64,000 nt of DNA from Pararge aegeria (Eukaryota > Arthropoda > Insecta > Lepidoptera > Nymphalidae): assembly GCF_905163445.1 (NCBI RefSeq), contig NC_053200.1, forward strand, positions 10,168,001 through 10,232,000, read 5' to 3'. The first letter of the stretch is position 1; each line of letters starts with the position of its first letter. Below are positions 1 through 11,505 of the stretch, one piece after another. Both the position numbers and the translations under genes were made by a program. The notes under the pieces were generated by a model that was given only the letters and a program-made list of their open reading frames with translations, searched no databases and had not been told where the DNA came from.

Positions 1-337
1 TAATTCGGGATTGGGGTTTCTTTCGGGATTGTCAAAAAATCGGACTAAGTCAAAAGCAAAAACAAGTACCATATAAATCGCTCGAGCCCTTTTGCTTGGA
101 GAATAAGTACAGCAGATTTAGCTTCTTGCCGAGTCTATGTCATATACTTACCGGACTGCTACCCGGATGTTCGGAGTTGATCAATAGTTTCATGCATTTT
201 CACGTTTCTCACGCTTTGTTTAATGCATATATGTACGTATTCTTTCTCGAATACGTTCTTTTATTTTATACAAACATGGCTAGACAAACACTTATTCATA
301 TTAAACAGTTTTCCCGGATGATTTCGGTGGTCCATCT
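1..337. other. no recognised feature
   Basis: AT-rich sequence. I see no tRNA-like head, LINE reading frame or terminal inverted repeats on either strand, and its short open frames are of chance size. Confidence 0.5.
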
Positions 338-588
338 CTAGATAAATTTTCCAACTACGCGGGATATATTATAATGCACAAGTGTGTGCAAACACAGTTG
401 AACTCTCTTTTCTTTCACTCTCATAGTCCTATGGGACGGCAGCTCCGACACGACCGGAAAGATATCAGGTACAGTACAGACAGCTTAACGTGCTCTACGT
501 ACATACTCACTCGGGTGAACCACCGCTCAATTTCCCGTTGACCTCGTGATCTGCAGTCGAACATGCTTACGACTATACCGAGGCAGTC
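338..588 (-). mobile_element. SINE-D copy, degraded
   Basis: Read on the minus strand, the tRNA-derived head lies at about 535-588 and reads like the other SINE-D heads in the window (GCAGATCACGAGGTC). It is followed by a body with GCACGTTAAGCTGTC and by the TTGTGCATTATAATAT region. The Pol III B box is decayed, so the copy is old. The match to the copies near 26.9, 29.5 and 41.9 kb was made by eye. Confidence 0.7.
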
Positions 589-774
589 ATACTCATATTA
601 ATAATATTAGTAAGGACAAAGATGAAGCGATGATTTGTACACGTGCTTGTGTCAGCCTGTGAATAAACCCAAATCTAGAGGTACAAAAAAGCTAAGACGA
701 ACAAAGCTATACTCCGCATCTTAAATCTTGACCGCGTGGACATTAAAAATCTTACGATCCTTGGAAGTGTTGCT

Positions 775-1071
775 TTACCGGTCATAGCCGTTATACCATG
801 AATCCGAACGAAATGTAGTTGGCATTACAAGGTACAGGATGAAGCGATAAGTAACTTCTACGTTTGAGTAGGCACGAGAAGAGTACGCGAGGATACGTAG
901 AAGTAACTTAACGCTACATAGCTTGGAAAACCGATGGACTTTGGATCCCATGGTGCGAAAATGGTGAGCCCACATCGATAAATTCAGCGTCAGGTGGATG
1001 GAGCCGATGAAAATAATCGACTCAGGACCGTGGATTTTGGAACTCCCTACCGGTTGAGATGATGATGCCAA
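775..1071 (+). pseudogene. RTE-type LINE, 3' end of reverse transcriptase ORF, decayed
   Basis: This resembles the last ~100 codons of an RTE-clade retrotransposon ORF with its short GATGATG tail. Readable patches are DGLWIP near 931 and TQDRGFWNSL near 1020-1050, which correspond to the DGRW and QDRGVWKSL motifs at the C-terminus of lepidopteran RTE reverse transcriptases. Stops and frameshifts interrupt it everywhere. The copy ends in GGTTGAGATGATGATG at about 1054-1069, the usual RTE tail. The 98-codon open frame on the opposite strand is an antisense shadow. The clade call rests on remembered family motifs. Confidence 0.7.
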
Positions 1072-1254
1072 AACATTGTTTTTTGACTATATTTCTAGAA
1101 AGGCAGGTTTACATTTTCCGATTTAGATAAATATGTGTGTGCGCTACTTTTCAGAAGCCAAACTACTACTTATTTGTGGGACTACTCTTTTACTGGTGTC
1201 TAAGTAATTTCTGAAAGCTTAGAGTGCAACTGACTTCGAAGAAGAATCTCTTTG

Positions 1255-1345
1255 CTTCCGCTTTATGATAAGTCTTAGTTAGAACGTGATAGAAGGGCAA
1301 ACAAACAAACACACTTCCGCATTTATAATATTATTAATGATATAA
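1255..1345 (-). mobile_element. Helitron-like fragment
   Basis: On the minus strand this carries the 5' terminal signature of the butterfly Helitron family (ATAATATTATAAATG-like) followed by a repeated GTTTGTTTGTTT stretch. Only the 5' part is recognisable. Confidence 0.45.
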
Positions 1346-2970
1346 ATATAGAAAAGTGAATAGAGAGTTAATTTGAAGCATGACGCCCCGCCATTTTCGT
1401 CATTCTGTAAGAGCTGTTCATAGAAATTTTAATAACATTTAAAGGTCTTGCTATTCACATGTCTATGGTCAGTACTGCCATCTGAAAAAAATACGGACGA
1501 TAATATAAAAGGGAATATTGTTAATCCTGTTTTTTTTTAAATAAATTAGAGTTATAATAGCAAAAAGCACAATCATGGTTAACCAATTTGCGTAATGAGT
1601 GAATCTTTTAGATTCAAATAATATACCCATGTATAATCGCTGCATCTTGTAATTTAATCACCACATGTAAGTCCTCGTAAACGCGTATTAAGATTTACGC
1701 CAACACAAAAAAACTGTTAGGGCTCTCTGCCCAATTTTCACCCGAAGGATCGGCTGTAATCGGTCTAAGGCCTTAAAACAGCTATTAAAAGCGACCTGAA
1801 ATAACTTCTTCATTGGCACTTTTGATGCATTTTTATCATAAACTTTTCGATATCAGTTCTTTTCTTCCCGATATTATAAAATAATAACATTTTATTTTAA
1901 ATTAAGCACAGATCTCCTATTAGTTTAAACATCGGAATTAGTTCATTATTTACGTGAGCGATCCTTCGAGATCTTGAGGATTCTATGTGGGACACGCTAA
2001 ATAAATTGATAGTACTACCACCTATGAAGTATAAAGTATGGAGTAATAAAGATGTCGACTCGTGGGACGGTATGTCATGTTAGCTATTAATGAGCGAAGA
2101 AGAAACCATATTAACCTTAGTAGAGAAACAAAATTTACCATAAATGTGTCTATTTGTGGATTAGAATCCAGGATTTCCCTTGCTCCGTACCCTCTTACAA
2201 TAACGAAATGCTAAAAGAACAGCGTCGGCTACTTCAAATACTCGGCACGTATGATTACGCAGTGTATGTTGGAGCATGCAGATTCAAAGGACTCAGGTAA
2301 CTTATACATAGAATTTATATTTTACAATGTTTTATTATTTGAATTCCAGTACAAAAAAAATAATAAATGAGGTTCTAAATGGTAATTTTATTTTGTTTTC
2401 ATCAATTCATTTTTTATTTCATCCTTTTTCTATAACAGCTTTAGAATTAACTACGAACTATTTGAGCGGACCAACTATAGGTGCTACGTTTTATTACATA
2501 AAAAGAAAGTGTTTAAATACATCATTTTTATTTATTGGATTCCCTGATTTTATATACATTGAATTGTAAGACTCCACTGTAACTATATTAAACTGCGAAT
2601 TTGTTTTAGTGCCACTCCGTCGAAAGAAGTATGTAATGAAGCCGAAACAACGGTGGGGCAACATTGTATTTTTTACAGCGAGATTTATAAGGTGTTAAAC
2701 CGCACAAACACGGACTGGTCACGAAAGTCTACACGATATTGACCGAAAGTGCAGTAAAATTGAAACCAGTAGAGCCAACGATAGTACATAAACTAGATAC
2801 CTAAACCAACAAGTAACTTCTCTTGTTGATGGTTCCAGTTACTGACATCAATATTATATGAGATATACTCGTACTTACCATAACTCGAGAACGACTTTAC
2901 CGATTTAATTTGTCTTTTTTTATTTTCTATTACACTTGGTGAAAGGTTCTTACTAAAAAATAGGAAAGTT
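1346..2970. other. no recognised feature
   Basis: AT-rich and unique-looking. An open frame of 80 codons at 2327-2569 is low-complexity and not supported as a gene. Confidence 0.4.
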
Positions 2971-3020
2971 TAATGAATGAATGAATGACCGAAGGAATGA
3001 ATGATTGAATAAGTGAATAA
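2971..3020. repeat. degenerate (GAAT)n microsatellite
   Basis: Runs of AATG/GAAT units with interruptions. Confidence 0.7.
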
Positions 3021-3117
3021 AAGAAAGTTAGAATGTCGCGATGCAAGTTAGAAAATTCAAGAAAACTCAACGACTGTATAACCTTTTCTAATGTAACGTC
3101 GGAATGTGGTTGAAATC

Positions 3118-3265
3118 TAATATAATTCTTCTGTTCGTGTGTTTGTCACCTCATCCTAAACGGCAGGACCGATTTTGATTAAATTTGGTACGTATGTACA
3201 CTTCAATGGGGTTCTGGACAGGGCGGCGTCTCCACGTTCCGCCAATTTTTTTAGCTTTTTTTTTG
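3118..3265 (+). mobile_element. Helitron-like fragment
   Basis: It contains the TGTGTTTGT stretch, then ACCGATTTTGATTAAATTTGGTA, the typical internal block after the 5' end of these non-autonomous Helitrons. The termini are missing. Confidence 0.45.
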
Positions 3266-4044
3266 ATAACTACATAACAGTACAAATATATCCAACCAAC
3301 GACTGTAGAGCATAGAAACCAAACATCTACTGTATCCGCAAATCACAGGAAATACATTTATTTTCCTAAACAAAGAAAACAAGTATTATTTTTTATACAG
3401 TAGGCAATCTATGTAAAAATTGTCTTTCCCAGTTATGGAATCGTCGAGGGCCGACACATGCTGGTTTCATTTACATACTTCTAAGTACATATATGCAGAG
3501 ACTATAACAGTATTTACAACCCTCATTCGTTTATTATATTACCAGGAAATCGTCAAGCAAAACGACCTATTTAATAATAGAGATGAAGACTTCATAAAAG
3601 TAAACGGAGGCGACGACGAAAATCACCATAAAACTGCAACAAACAGCCAAAATATCAAATATATTACGTAATTAAGCGTTAAACATTTCCTTCACGGCCA
3701 ACTGAGCTTAATTCATTTTTCGCGCTTTTTTCACGCGAACTAATTTATTTTCATAACTGATCCCTTAGTGCGAAATGGAAATCCTCGCAGATAAGATAAC
3801 CATGATGGCGATATAGGCAGTAGGTATAAAAAATATACCTCTAAATACCGCCTAAAGTTAAAGATATTTCATATTCGTTTCATATTAGTTGCTAGGAATA
3901 TTATTAGCTACATCACATCGCGCCACACTAACAATGGGTTTGTTAGTGTTGTTAGTATTTATTTATTGCTGGTGTACTAAGAATCCCTTGTAATAATATT
4001 ATTCTGACATTGTTTTGAAATAAATTACGAATCCCGCCGTGTTA
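3266..4044. other. no recognised feature
   Basis: AT-rich. The 83-codon open frame at 3420-3671 shows no family resemblance. Confidence 0.4.
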
Positions 4045-4180
4045 AAAACTCGTCTATCAATACTAATCTAATGTCTGTTTGTTACCTATACTTGTCTTGA
4101 CCCTCGAACCGATTTTTATTAAAATCGAAGCTTGCATCCCGGGGATGGATATAGGATACAGTTTCTGCAGGATTTTTAAA
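4045..4180 (+). mobile_element. Helitron-like fragment
   Basis: It has an AATACTAATCTAATGTCTGTTTG start and an ACCGATTTTTATTAAAATCG block, diverged from the better copy at 16.55-17.0 kb. Confidence 0.4.
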
Positions 4181-4901
4181 AACTCAAAAATATAGCGCAT
4201 TTATCAGATTACATTTATAAAGAACGTCCACAGTCTTTATCGCGTGAAAATAATCCCGGTATTTGTATATTCGGGCATAAATCCGTCATATAGACAAGTC
4301 TTTACAAAATTATTTTATTGTTCGAATGTGGTTTATTTCGAAATGGTCTCTATTCAATTTTATATAGATCTGTGGAAGAGTTTTAGACTCAGCAACGAAA
4401 CTCTTCTAAAAATTACAGAAAATAAACCGCGATTCCTGCTATCGCATGCTTCGTTCGTTCTTTCATACGGAAATGTCTTGTCAGTAAAAACAGGACCTCG
4501 TGAACCACAATTGAATATCATTTATGTGAGTTTCACGTTTGTTCTCGCTTTGATAGTAGGTCAGTTTTACTTGGACCTTATAGTGTTTCGATTGTCCAAA
4601 AGTATCAACTCTAGCGAGATGTGCGAAGTCGTACTAAAGGCGCTGATAATAAACGTCAAGTCATTGTAGTAATAAAGTAAGTGGGGCTCCGAGCTCACCC
4701 TTCTATGAGCTCGGTCGCGTTTTTACGACGAGTGTATTAAAATATTGTGTGAATTTATGCGCAAGCATCCGCTTCCTTAAACTTTTATTTACGAGTAAAG
4801 AGCGAGGGTGTACACATTAGAAAGCTTAATATTATGTTTAAAGGATTAAAACGAACAGACCAAGATCCGGAAATTTAATATTTACGGGCAAATCTTACAT
4901 A
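4181..4901. other. unassigned, contains longest open frame
   Basis: It holds a 141-codon open frame (4244-4669, +). At this base composition roughly one such frame is expected by chance in a window of this size, and I recognise no family motif in it, so it is not called a gene. Confidence 0.4.
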
Positions 4902-4982
4902 AAAAAACACACACACACCCACTCAGTCACACTCACACAATACATCACTCACACGCACGAACACACGCCCACATACACAGGT
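4902..4982. repeat. CA-rich low-complexity tract
   Basis: Interrupted (CA)n / CACTCA units on the plus strand. Confidence 0.8.
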
Positions 4983-5509
4983 AAGGATGACCACAAGTTG
5001 GTTTGTTGGAAAGGGGCTTGCTACTCTGTTTTACTTTGTGGTCTTCAATTTATTAATCTTATTTTATACCGAATACATGAATATACAAATATGTTTATAT
5101 TATATATAAAAATACTAACCGAACAGCATCGTAACAAATATATTTTTTTAATTAACATGTTTATGTAAAAAATACCGTGATTAAATATATTCGTGATTGA
5201 ATATTTTGAAATGCTGTAGGCATTTTTTCACAAAGCCACTGTAAAGCATACCACTGTAAAGCTAGCTGTCCATAGACCTACCTCGAAAATGAAACACTTC
5301 AATGTATGTATAGTAACCATTCCAACCAACTTCAGATTAATCTCAGGCTATGTTATTTAAGGAATAAAAAAAAACTTCATTTACGACTTTCTCACTCATC
5401 GTAATACAGAATTAGTTACATTCATTTAATTTAAGATATAAAAAATTACAGGGGGCTTAATTCTATATATGAAAAAAAAACATTTTAATATCAGTTTTAT
5501 AAACCTTAT

Positions 5510-5563
5510 GTTTCTTTGATATATCTGAAAGTCCTAAAAGACTTTCAGATATATCAAAGAAAC
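5510..5563. repeat. perfect hairpin, 24-bp arms, 6-nt loop
   Basis: Bases 5510-5533 are the exact reverse complement of 5540-5563. The loop is CTAAAA. No mobile-element ends are visible around it. Confidence 0.95.
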
Positions 5564-5620
5564 TATCACATATAGTTCCCGTTCCTGTTCTTGCATGAAT
5601 AGGTATTTCATGACTCATGT

Positions 5621-5640
5621 CATGTATGTATGTATGTATG
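5621..5640. repeat. (ATGT)n microsatellite
   Basis: Five uninterrupted ATGT units, with related TATGTATG sequence continuing to about 5670. Confidence 0.8.
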
Positions 5641-5774
5641 ACATAATTTATGGCATGTTATGTATGTATATAACAGACCACTGTTGGACGGAAGGACCTC
5701 CTAACGGGAGTATTATATGCCCTTAGTCATCGCTGTTACCACACGGCGCCGAAATCATAACTGAAATTCATCAC

Positions 5775-6081
5775 GATTATCATCATATCAACCCATTACC
5801 GGCCAACTAAATGGCACGGGTCTCCTCCCACGATGAGAAGTTGTTGAGGCCGTAGCTCATCACACTGGCCCAGTGTGATTGCTGGACTTCACACGTTTTT
5901 AACAACATGATAGAAAACTCTCAGGTATGCAGGTTTCCTCACAAAGGTTTCCTTCACCATTGAAACAAGTGATATTATAATTGCTTCTTAGAAAACTTAG
6001 AAAACTCAGAGGTGTGTGCTGGGATTCTAACTCGGCCCCCGAAAATGAAGTCGACGTCCTACCCACTGGGCTATCACCGCT
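5775..6081 (-). mobile_element. SINE-B, near full length
   Basis: The tRNA-derived head is at the right end (minus strand), starting near GCGGTGATAGCCCAGTGGG at 6081. It is followed by the body with CTTGTTTCAATGGTGAAGG and the TGAGGAAACCTGCATACC block. The tail is GGTTGATATGATGAT-like at 5780. It is the same family as the copies at 26.07, 36.3, 37.1 and 47.5 kb. Confidence 0.85.
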
Positions 6082-6892
6082 ATGTCATTAAATTTAAGCG
6101 AACACAATTGTTTATCATAAATACCGAGCTATGCAACCTGTCACAGCGTTGGTGAAAAGCCACCTTAACATTATTTCTACCAAACTTCATGTCGATTTTA
6201 CAAAAGCCTCACGTGAAATTATTTGAACACTAGCAATTACCCGTGAATGTATCTGTGGTTTGAATTTCTTTATTTCCTTGTCTCCTTTTATTATCTCGCC
6301 CAAAATTATCAATGCAGAGTATTTGGTTCCTACTAATGTGAATAAGAAGTTCCGTATAAAATTCTACTTGCCTACAACGAGAAAAAATTAGTCCTAGAAA
6401 AGGACTTTACTTATCTATGAAAGTCTTGTCAAACACGGTACAAAAGTACCGTAGATTTGCCTTGACCAGCCGACAAGTAGAGATGCTAATATGAAAGATA
6501 ATGAAGCTAATTCTAGCTATTCCCCTAGAGTAAAGAAATTGGTGTTGTCTTATTTCAATTATTAAGTTATAGCATATTAAAATAAGTGAATAAATAAAAT
6601 ATTGTATAGGTATACGGCGAAATTAAAAAACGCATTTATAAAAGTTGAGGTTCAGTTAAAAACAAAGTCTAGTTCTACGTCGGAGGCTTACGTCGATCTT
6701 ATTTTAAGTAATGATACAGATTTTTGAAATTTATTTTTAGTGAATAAAAATGAAAAATAAAATATGTGGTTACGAGGAAACATTTATCTCAGTGAGATAG
6801 CTCTGCTAGTGACCTTAGACATTTATTAACCCTTAAATGTGATCATATAGTAAGAAAAAAAAGAAAGAAAGAAAGAATATGCGTTGAATAAT
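6082..6892. other. no recognised feature; short AAAG tract
   Basis: AT-rich. An (AAAG)n tract sits at about 6853-6876. Nothing else is recognised. Confidence 0.4.
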
Positions 6893-6960
6893 AGGTGGCC
6901 AACCAGCATTGGAGCGGCGTAGCGGGTATAAATGTTTCCTATGAAAAAACAGGCAGATAA
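6893..6960 (+). mobile_element. SINE-D tail fragment
   Basis: The segment CAACCAGCATTGGAGCGGCG matches the tail part of the SINE-D copy at 42003-42030. Head and body are absent. Confidence 0.4.
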
Positions 6961-6993
6961 ACAGGCAGAAAATTCTGGTGATGATCATTTTAA

Positions 6994-7299
6994 TATCGCA
7001 AGGTTGCCTGCCTTTCGGTATTCTTTAGGATATATTTCGGAGAGTGTGCTCAAGAACTATTTGATCTAGTTCCCCCCTCGCCTTTTTACCATCGATCCGC
7101 GAGGCACCGTAAGGATCTGCATCCCTACGTGGTCGATATACCGCGTATGCGTACGAAGCGCTTCGCATCTTCGTTTCTGATCCGCACCGCTAGGATCTGG
7201 AATGCTCTTCCAGCTTCCATTTTCCCCAGTTCTTACAACAAGAGTACCTTCAAATCAAGAGTGAATAGGCATCTTCTAGGCAAGCGCGCACCACCTTAG
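6994..7299 (+). pseudogene. LINE-G ORF2 C-terminal end
   Basis: This is the C-terminal ~100 codons of a non-LTR retrotransposon reverse transcriptase, open in one frame from about 6997 to the TAG at 7297-7299. Readable motifs in order are GECAQELFDLVPPS, HRSARHRKDLHP, RMRTKRFASSFLIRTARIWN, LPASIFP and FKSRVNRHLLG. The pattern (fingers, then RxxxxWNxLP, then FKxxVNxxL) is that of butterfly LINE C-termini. The clade (CR1, Jockey or relative) is not settled. The frame is intact in the surviving piece, but the element is 5'-truncated, as is usual for LINE insertions. It is followed directly by the LINE 3' tail. Confidence 0.85.
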
Positions 7300-7377
7300 G
7301 CTGCATCATCACTTACCATCAGGTGTGATTGCAGTCAAGCGCTCGTCTATAAAGTTAAAAAAATATATATATATATA
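7300..7377 (+). mobile_element. LINE-G 3' UTR and AT-rich tail
   Basis: The tail begins right after the stop codon. It contains GCATCATCACTTACCATCAG followed by GATTGCAGTCAAGCGCTCG, and runs into a poly-A/(AT)n end. The block is shared with SINE-C and Repeat-E tails. Confidence 0.8.
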
Positions 7378-7394
7378 AGTATGAGCATATAAGC

Positions 7395-7622
7395 AATTTA
7401 TTGGAGGGTGGCTTCCACCGTGGCTAGCTGCCCCCTACCGACAAAGACCTGCCCCTAAACGATTTCGCGTTCATGTACGATGTCGCGCAGAGACCGATCA
7501 GGAATAGAGTTTAATATAACTGCCATATTCCGTAACAGGTAAGCCCGCTACTCTTAGACTGCATCACTGCACTTTAGGTGATTCAAGGGCTAACTTGTAG
7601 TGGAATAAAAATAATATATATA
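7395..7622 (+). mobile_element. SINE-C, head missing
   Basis: Plus-orientation body: CCGTGGCTAGCTGCC, ACCGACAAAGACCTGCCC, ACGATGTCGCGCAGAGACCG, then the tail TAGACTGCATCACTGC and GGGCTAACTTGTAGTGGAAT. It lies just downstream of the LINE-G end. The tRNA head is absent or too decayed to see. Confidence 0.75.
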
Positions 7623-8845
7623 TAAGCTTAATAAGAGGCAATTATATCGAAACACAGACAGACACTTCAATTTGAATTATTTTTACGGATAGATTTTTGA
7701 TATTTTAACGGTATGATAGGCATCTGTTTGATAAAATATTACGTCGAAAACAAACCCAGCGCGGGCAGTAAATTGTCAGTCAATTTACTTTGGGCGCGCT
7801 CTTTCAAATATGCTCGGGAATTTGTAAAATAATTACATTCTACATTGTTATTATGAAACCTGCCTTTCATGTGAATTTTTAATTAATGGACTAGCTTTTA
7901 ACCAGAGCCTTGTTTTTCAATGGGTTTTGAAATGTAACTGTTTAATAAGCTTTCTGTATTTAAATTTACTATATGAACCAGCGACTATAAATAGATACTT
8001 GTATCTACGCCCCTGCTTTAAACACTCTAAAAAAATTCTGATACAGTTAGCTTATTGCCAACATTAAAGCACCCAATGTCATAATAACCATTATAGCATC
8101 CAAACGTTTAAAAATAATATTCATTCAAAGATGATATAATGTTGTACTCTAAGTTGTACTGAAATTCATTAGAACACTCTTTTGTTTTGTTTTCCATTCC
8201 TTTTGCGCAAAGGGTTTCATACACACAGCCAATTTCTAACTGCTTGATAGGTGGTATGTGTATGAATTTCAAAAATAGAACATTGACATTCACGCGCGTG
8301 TCCAGCTGAACTATATTTTTATCGCTTTATTGACAAAAAAAAATGCGATTCGAGTTTTTACAGCATACCGCCAGATGTTTTATATATATTTTTATATTAA
8401 TAATTATATTTTTAGAATTCCGTAGAAAGTAAAAATAGTAAAGTGGTAAATATAAATATTCCACCAAGCATGTTGGAATATTTATAAACCTACACGAGTA
8501 TTTGAATATACTCAAAATGTACATATTTCTATACCTCCTAAAAGAAGGACTACTACTTTTTACATCACTAACTGTGATTCCGATGCTGAGAGCTGCTAAA
8601 TAAGGTTTAAAGAAAATAAAATCTATGCAGTTTTACACAGCGAAAAAAGATATTTTACTCTTGACCATAATATAGGTACATCATGAAACGGAAACGACAG
8701 ATTGAGGTGTTTTCCTGGCCATGGGTTAAAACTATTCCAAGCGGCTTTTACTGAAAACAAACAGAAACAAACAAAGAAATCCAATTACTTAAAATATTTA
8801 GCACGACGATAGTTTTCACAAAATCTTCAGTTTTATGATATAAGT
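7623..8845. other. no recognised feature
   Basis: AT-rich. Two open frames of 61 and 65 codons on the minus strand are low-complexity and of chance length. Confidence 0.4.
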
Positions 8846-9060
8846 AGCTTTCACTCGCATACTTCGTCCGCGTTTATTACGGTTATATTACTAATCCCCC
8901 GGGTTCCTTTAGTTGCCCGGGGACAAAAAGTTCGTTAGCAACCTATGTTATTCTCCACCCATTCAACTCTATGCCAAAAACCAAATTGATAGGTTGCTTT
9001 ACTCAAGCGTAAAGAAAACACAGAAACAAAGAAACAAACACACTTTCACATTTATTTTTT
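8846..9060 (-). mobile_element. Helitron-like element, short copy
   Basis: On the minus strand the 5' part has AAATGTGAAAGTGTGTTTG. The 3' end (plus strand 8846-8873) reads as the complement of the GCGGACGAAGT...GCGAGTGAAAGCT end found in these Helitrons. A CCCCGGG/CCCGGGG inverted pair at about 8898-8922 is internal. Confidence 0.55.
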
Positions 9061-9475
9061 GTTTTAATATGAGAACAGATACATAAGACGTACTGCGCTT
9101 AATAGCACAAAACAATGAATTTTAAGTAGAAAATCCCGTATTCAAAATCGATATCATTAACATACACCCCCAGGCGAACCACGTTAAAATCGCCGGAGGG
9201 TTTCGTTCGAGTATGGTCGAAACAATCTCATTTCCATCCGTCAATTACATTAGAAAACTCACTCCAGCTATTCGCACATTTACATACTGGACTGTTGCAC
9301 TTGCGCTGATTGCTTAGACGTCGAGATGATGTCGGAGGATCTCAGGAGGTACCCAGAACAATGACCATTTTATATATACATTTACAGATAAATAAAATTG
9401 ATTTGTCCATTTGTAACACTGACGTAATAAGATTTGTAACGTCAAAATAAAAGCTTTTAAAAAAATGCATATACG
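9061..9475. other. no recognised feature
   Basis: AT-rich sequence with a slightly GC-richer patch at 9160-9360. No coding or repeat match is recognised. Confidence 0.35.
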
Positions 9476-9970
9476 TTTTTATTGATTCCACTACTAGTTA
9501 CCCCTTGACTGCAATCTTACCTGGTGGTCAATGGCGTGCAAAGAGGATATGCACAGGGTATGCAGATAATATAAAATGAAGAAAGGCTCCAGTAAGAGTT
9601 ATAAATACTTAAGGGTAGGATGTTTATAACTCTTACAATGCTTATCCTTACTCTTACAATGTCTTTCATAACTCGTACTGGAGATTTTCTTCATTCTATA
9701 TCATCTGCATACTCTGTGCATACCCTCTATGCACGCCACTGCTGGTGGAAAATGAGGACTAAGTATGATGATAGCGAGTTAACCTGTTAGGGGTATATTA
9801 AAGCTAATCGGTTTTTCGCAACATCGTACCGGATTGCTTAATCGTTTGATGGCTCGTCTTTGTCGATAGGGTGGTTACCAGCCACGGCCGAAGCCGTGTA
9901 TAAGTTCCCAAATGGACCCTGCTGAGGATAAAACCTCACCGTTGCGTCAGGGAGGTCGTCAAAACGGTAT
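9476..9970 (-). mobile_element. SINE-C interrupted by MITE-1
   Basis: Minus-strand SINE-C with its tail at 9480-9528 (complement of CAAGGGGTAACTAG and AGATTGCAGTCAAGG) and the rest at 9742-9970. The latter has AACATCGTACCGG, TCTTTGTCGATAGGG, GCCACGGCCGAAGCC and the head remnant CGTTGCGTCAGGGAGGTCGTC. The gap is filled exactly by the MITE at 9529-9741, so the SINE was there first. Confidence 0.8.
9529..9741. mobile_element. MITE-1a (hAT-like), 213 bp, nested in SINE-C
   Basis: The ends are CAATGGCGTGCA and TGCACGCCACTG, inverted repeats that extend inward through TATGCAGAT(A/G)ATATA. Flanking 8-mers CTGGTGGT (9521-9528) and CTGGTGGA (9742-9749) form a target duplication with one difference. 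The 8-bp duplication and CA...TG ends fit the hAT superfamily. There is no coding capacity. Confidence 0.85.
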
Positions 9971-10254
9971 ATACAATAGGTACTTATAATAAAAAAATAT
10001 TTGTTCAAACATACATATTTGTTGGTCTGCCTCATTATTCCAGCTAACTTTTAATAATTTTAGAGCACAAAAGATCCTGGAGGGTCGAAGTGCATCCGCT
10101 GAAGCGGGCCTTAGTACAAGATAGATTAATAATTTTAAATATAAAATCTTTAAAAACGCTTTAAAAGAATCGTAAAGTGAGGTATGGAAAAATATTACTT
10201 TTTACAAATTTTACCCCCGAACGAAGTGGTAAGTAGTGGTGGTGGAACAAGAGT
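9971..10254. other. no recognised feature
   Basis: AT-rich spacer with no recognised element. Confidence 0.35.
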
Positions 10255-10500
10255 TCGCAACTGGCAGCACTGTTCAAAAATGACACGATTTTGTGACGAT
10301 ATCTATGCTGCAGTTTGTACCTCATGTTGGAAGCTCTGTTTTAAAAATTACAAGACGTCATGACGTTACCAATGTTGCAGTGTATAGAGACATAAGTCAA
10401 GTTGGCAGCTCTGTTTAAGAAATTGCACGATGTCTTGACATTACCAAGTCAAGTTTACAGCTCTGTTTTAAAAATGGTACGACATTACCGGACATAACCT
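10255..10500. repeat. degenerate tandem repeat, about four units
   Basis: Four successive units start at about 10258, 10325, 10399 and 10450. Each holds a version of TTGGCAGCTCTGTTTTAAAAA followed by (G/C)ACGA and a (G/A)ACGTTACC-like end. Unit length varies from about 50 to 75 bp. Confidence 0.75.
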
Positions 10501-11415
10501 AACCTAACTATTTTTAACATCCAGTAGGGTGAGAATACGCGATACGAAGATTTTTTTCTATCTCCATGGAAAAATACGAGTAGCGGGTAGAAATAATTAT
10601 CTCGTGTCGCTCTCGTGTAGTCATAAGATATAATAATATAAAAAATAATGCGCCGGCCTACTTATTATATTGTAATTTGTAACGAAACAACATTTCATAA
10701 GCTCCTAAGCCGGTTTGTATTCCGCACCCCGCATTTCGTAGGTATAACAAAACCGAATACGCTCATCATTTGCATCGCTGTGTTCATCGCCTGCGATACA
10801 CTTGACATTTTAAATCATCTACGTCATTTTGGATCCCAGTAAACTAGACCGAATTCCTTAAAAAATAAGATAGATATTAGTATGCTGTCAATATTGGAGA
10901 TACGACGTATATTTCGTGTGGTAATATAATAGCCATGTCAAAAGCACTGCTCGAGTGACGCGAATACTTTCCGACTGCTTGCCTTTATTTTATTGCGCAT
11001 GTTTTAATATTAATTGTAAGTTTTCTGCCCCGATGAACGCCCGACGACATAATGCAAATGTTGGTACGCGCCTGTCTAAACGTTTAAGCAAAACTCATAA
11101 CTATGTTCACGCGCGATTTAATTTTGTTCACACCTGAATAATTTGGAGATAGTTTCCATATACTCGTACTCTTGTTATAATGTCAATATGTCATCATAAT
11201 TTAGCGCTTATATTTCAGATATTTATTGTCACGGTAGGTATATTAAAAGCATCACTAAGGGTCGATTTAGAAAAATGGATATATTTCACTTTTGAAAAAA
11301 AAGTAAGCTAAAATACTTGATATACATACACGTTCTTGTGTGCGTATAACAACAATTGTTTTAATATTATCAATTTAATGTAATAAAAATAAATTTAATA
11401 CCCTGTTTATCGTGA
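10501..11415. other. no recognised feature
   Basis: Open frames of 64 and 60 codons (10648-10842 and 10955-11137, +) show no family resemblance. Confidence 0.35.
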
Positions 11416-11505
11416 ATTACCACCGGTTTGGAAGGCAGATTCGACCGGAGAAAAGCCAGCAAGGAACTCGGTAGTTTTTTCTTTTCCAACACCAACTATT
11501 TAAAA
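11416..11505 (-). mobile_element. LINE-J 3' UTR fragment
   Basis: The complement of this stretch reads AAAAGA..AACTACCGAGTTCCTTG and GAATCTGCCTTCC, then an AACCGGTGGT block, the same as the LINE-J 3' UTR at 15.29-15.36 kb. Confidence 0.7.

Noticed and set aside
4244..4669. 141-codon open frame (+)
   Set aside because: At this AT content about 0.3-1 such frames are expected by chance in 64 kb. No domain, signal or splice context supports it.
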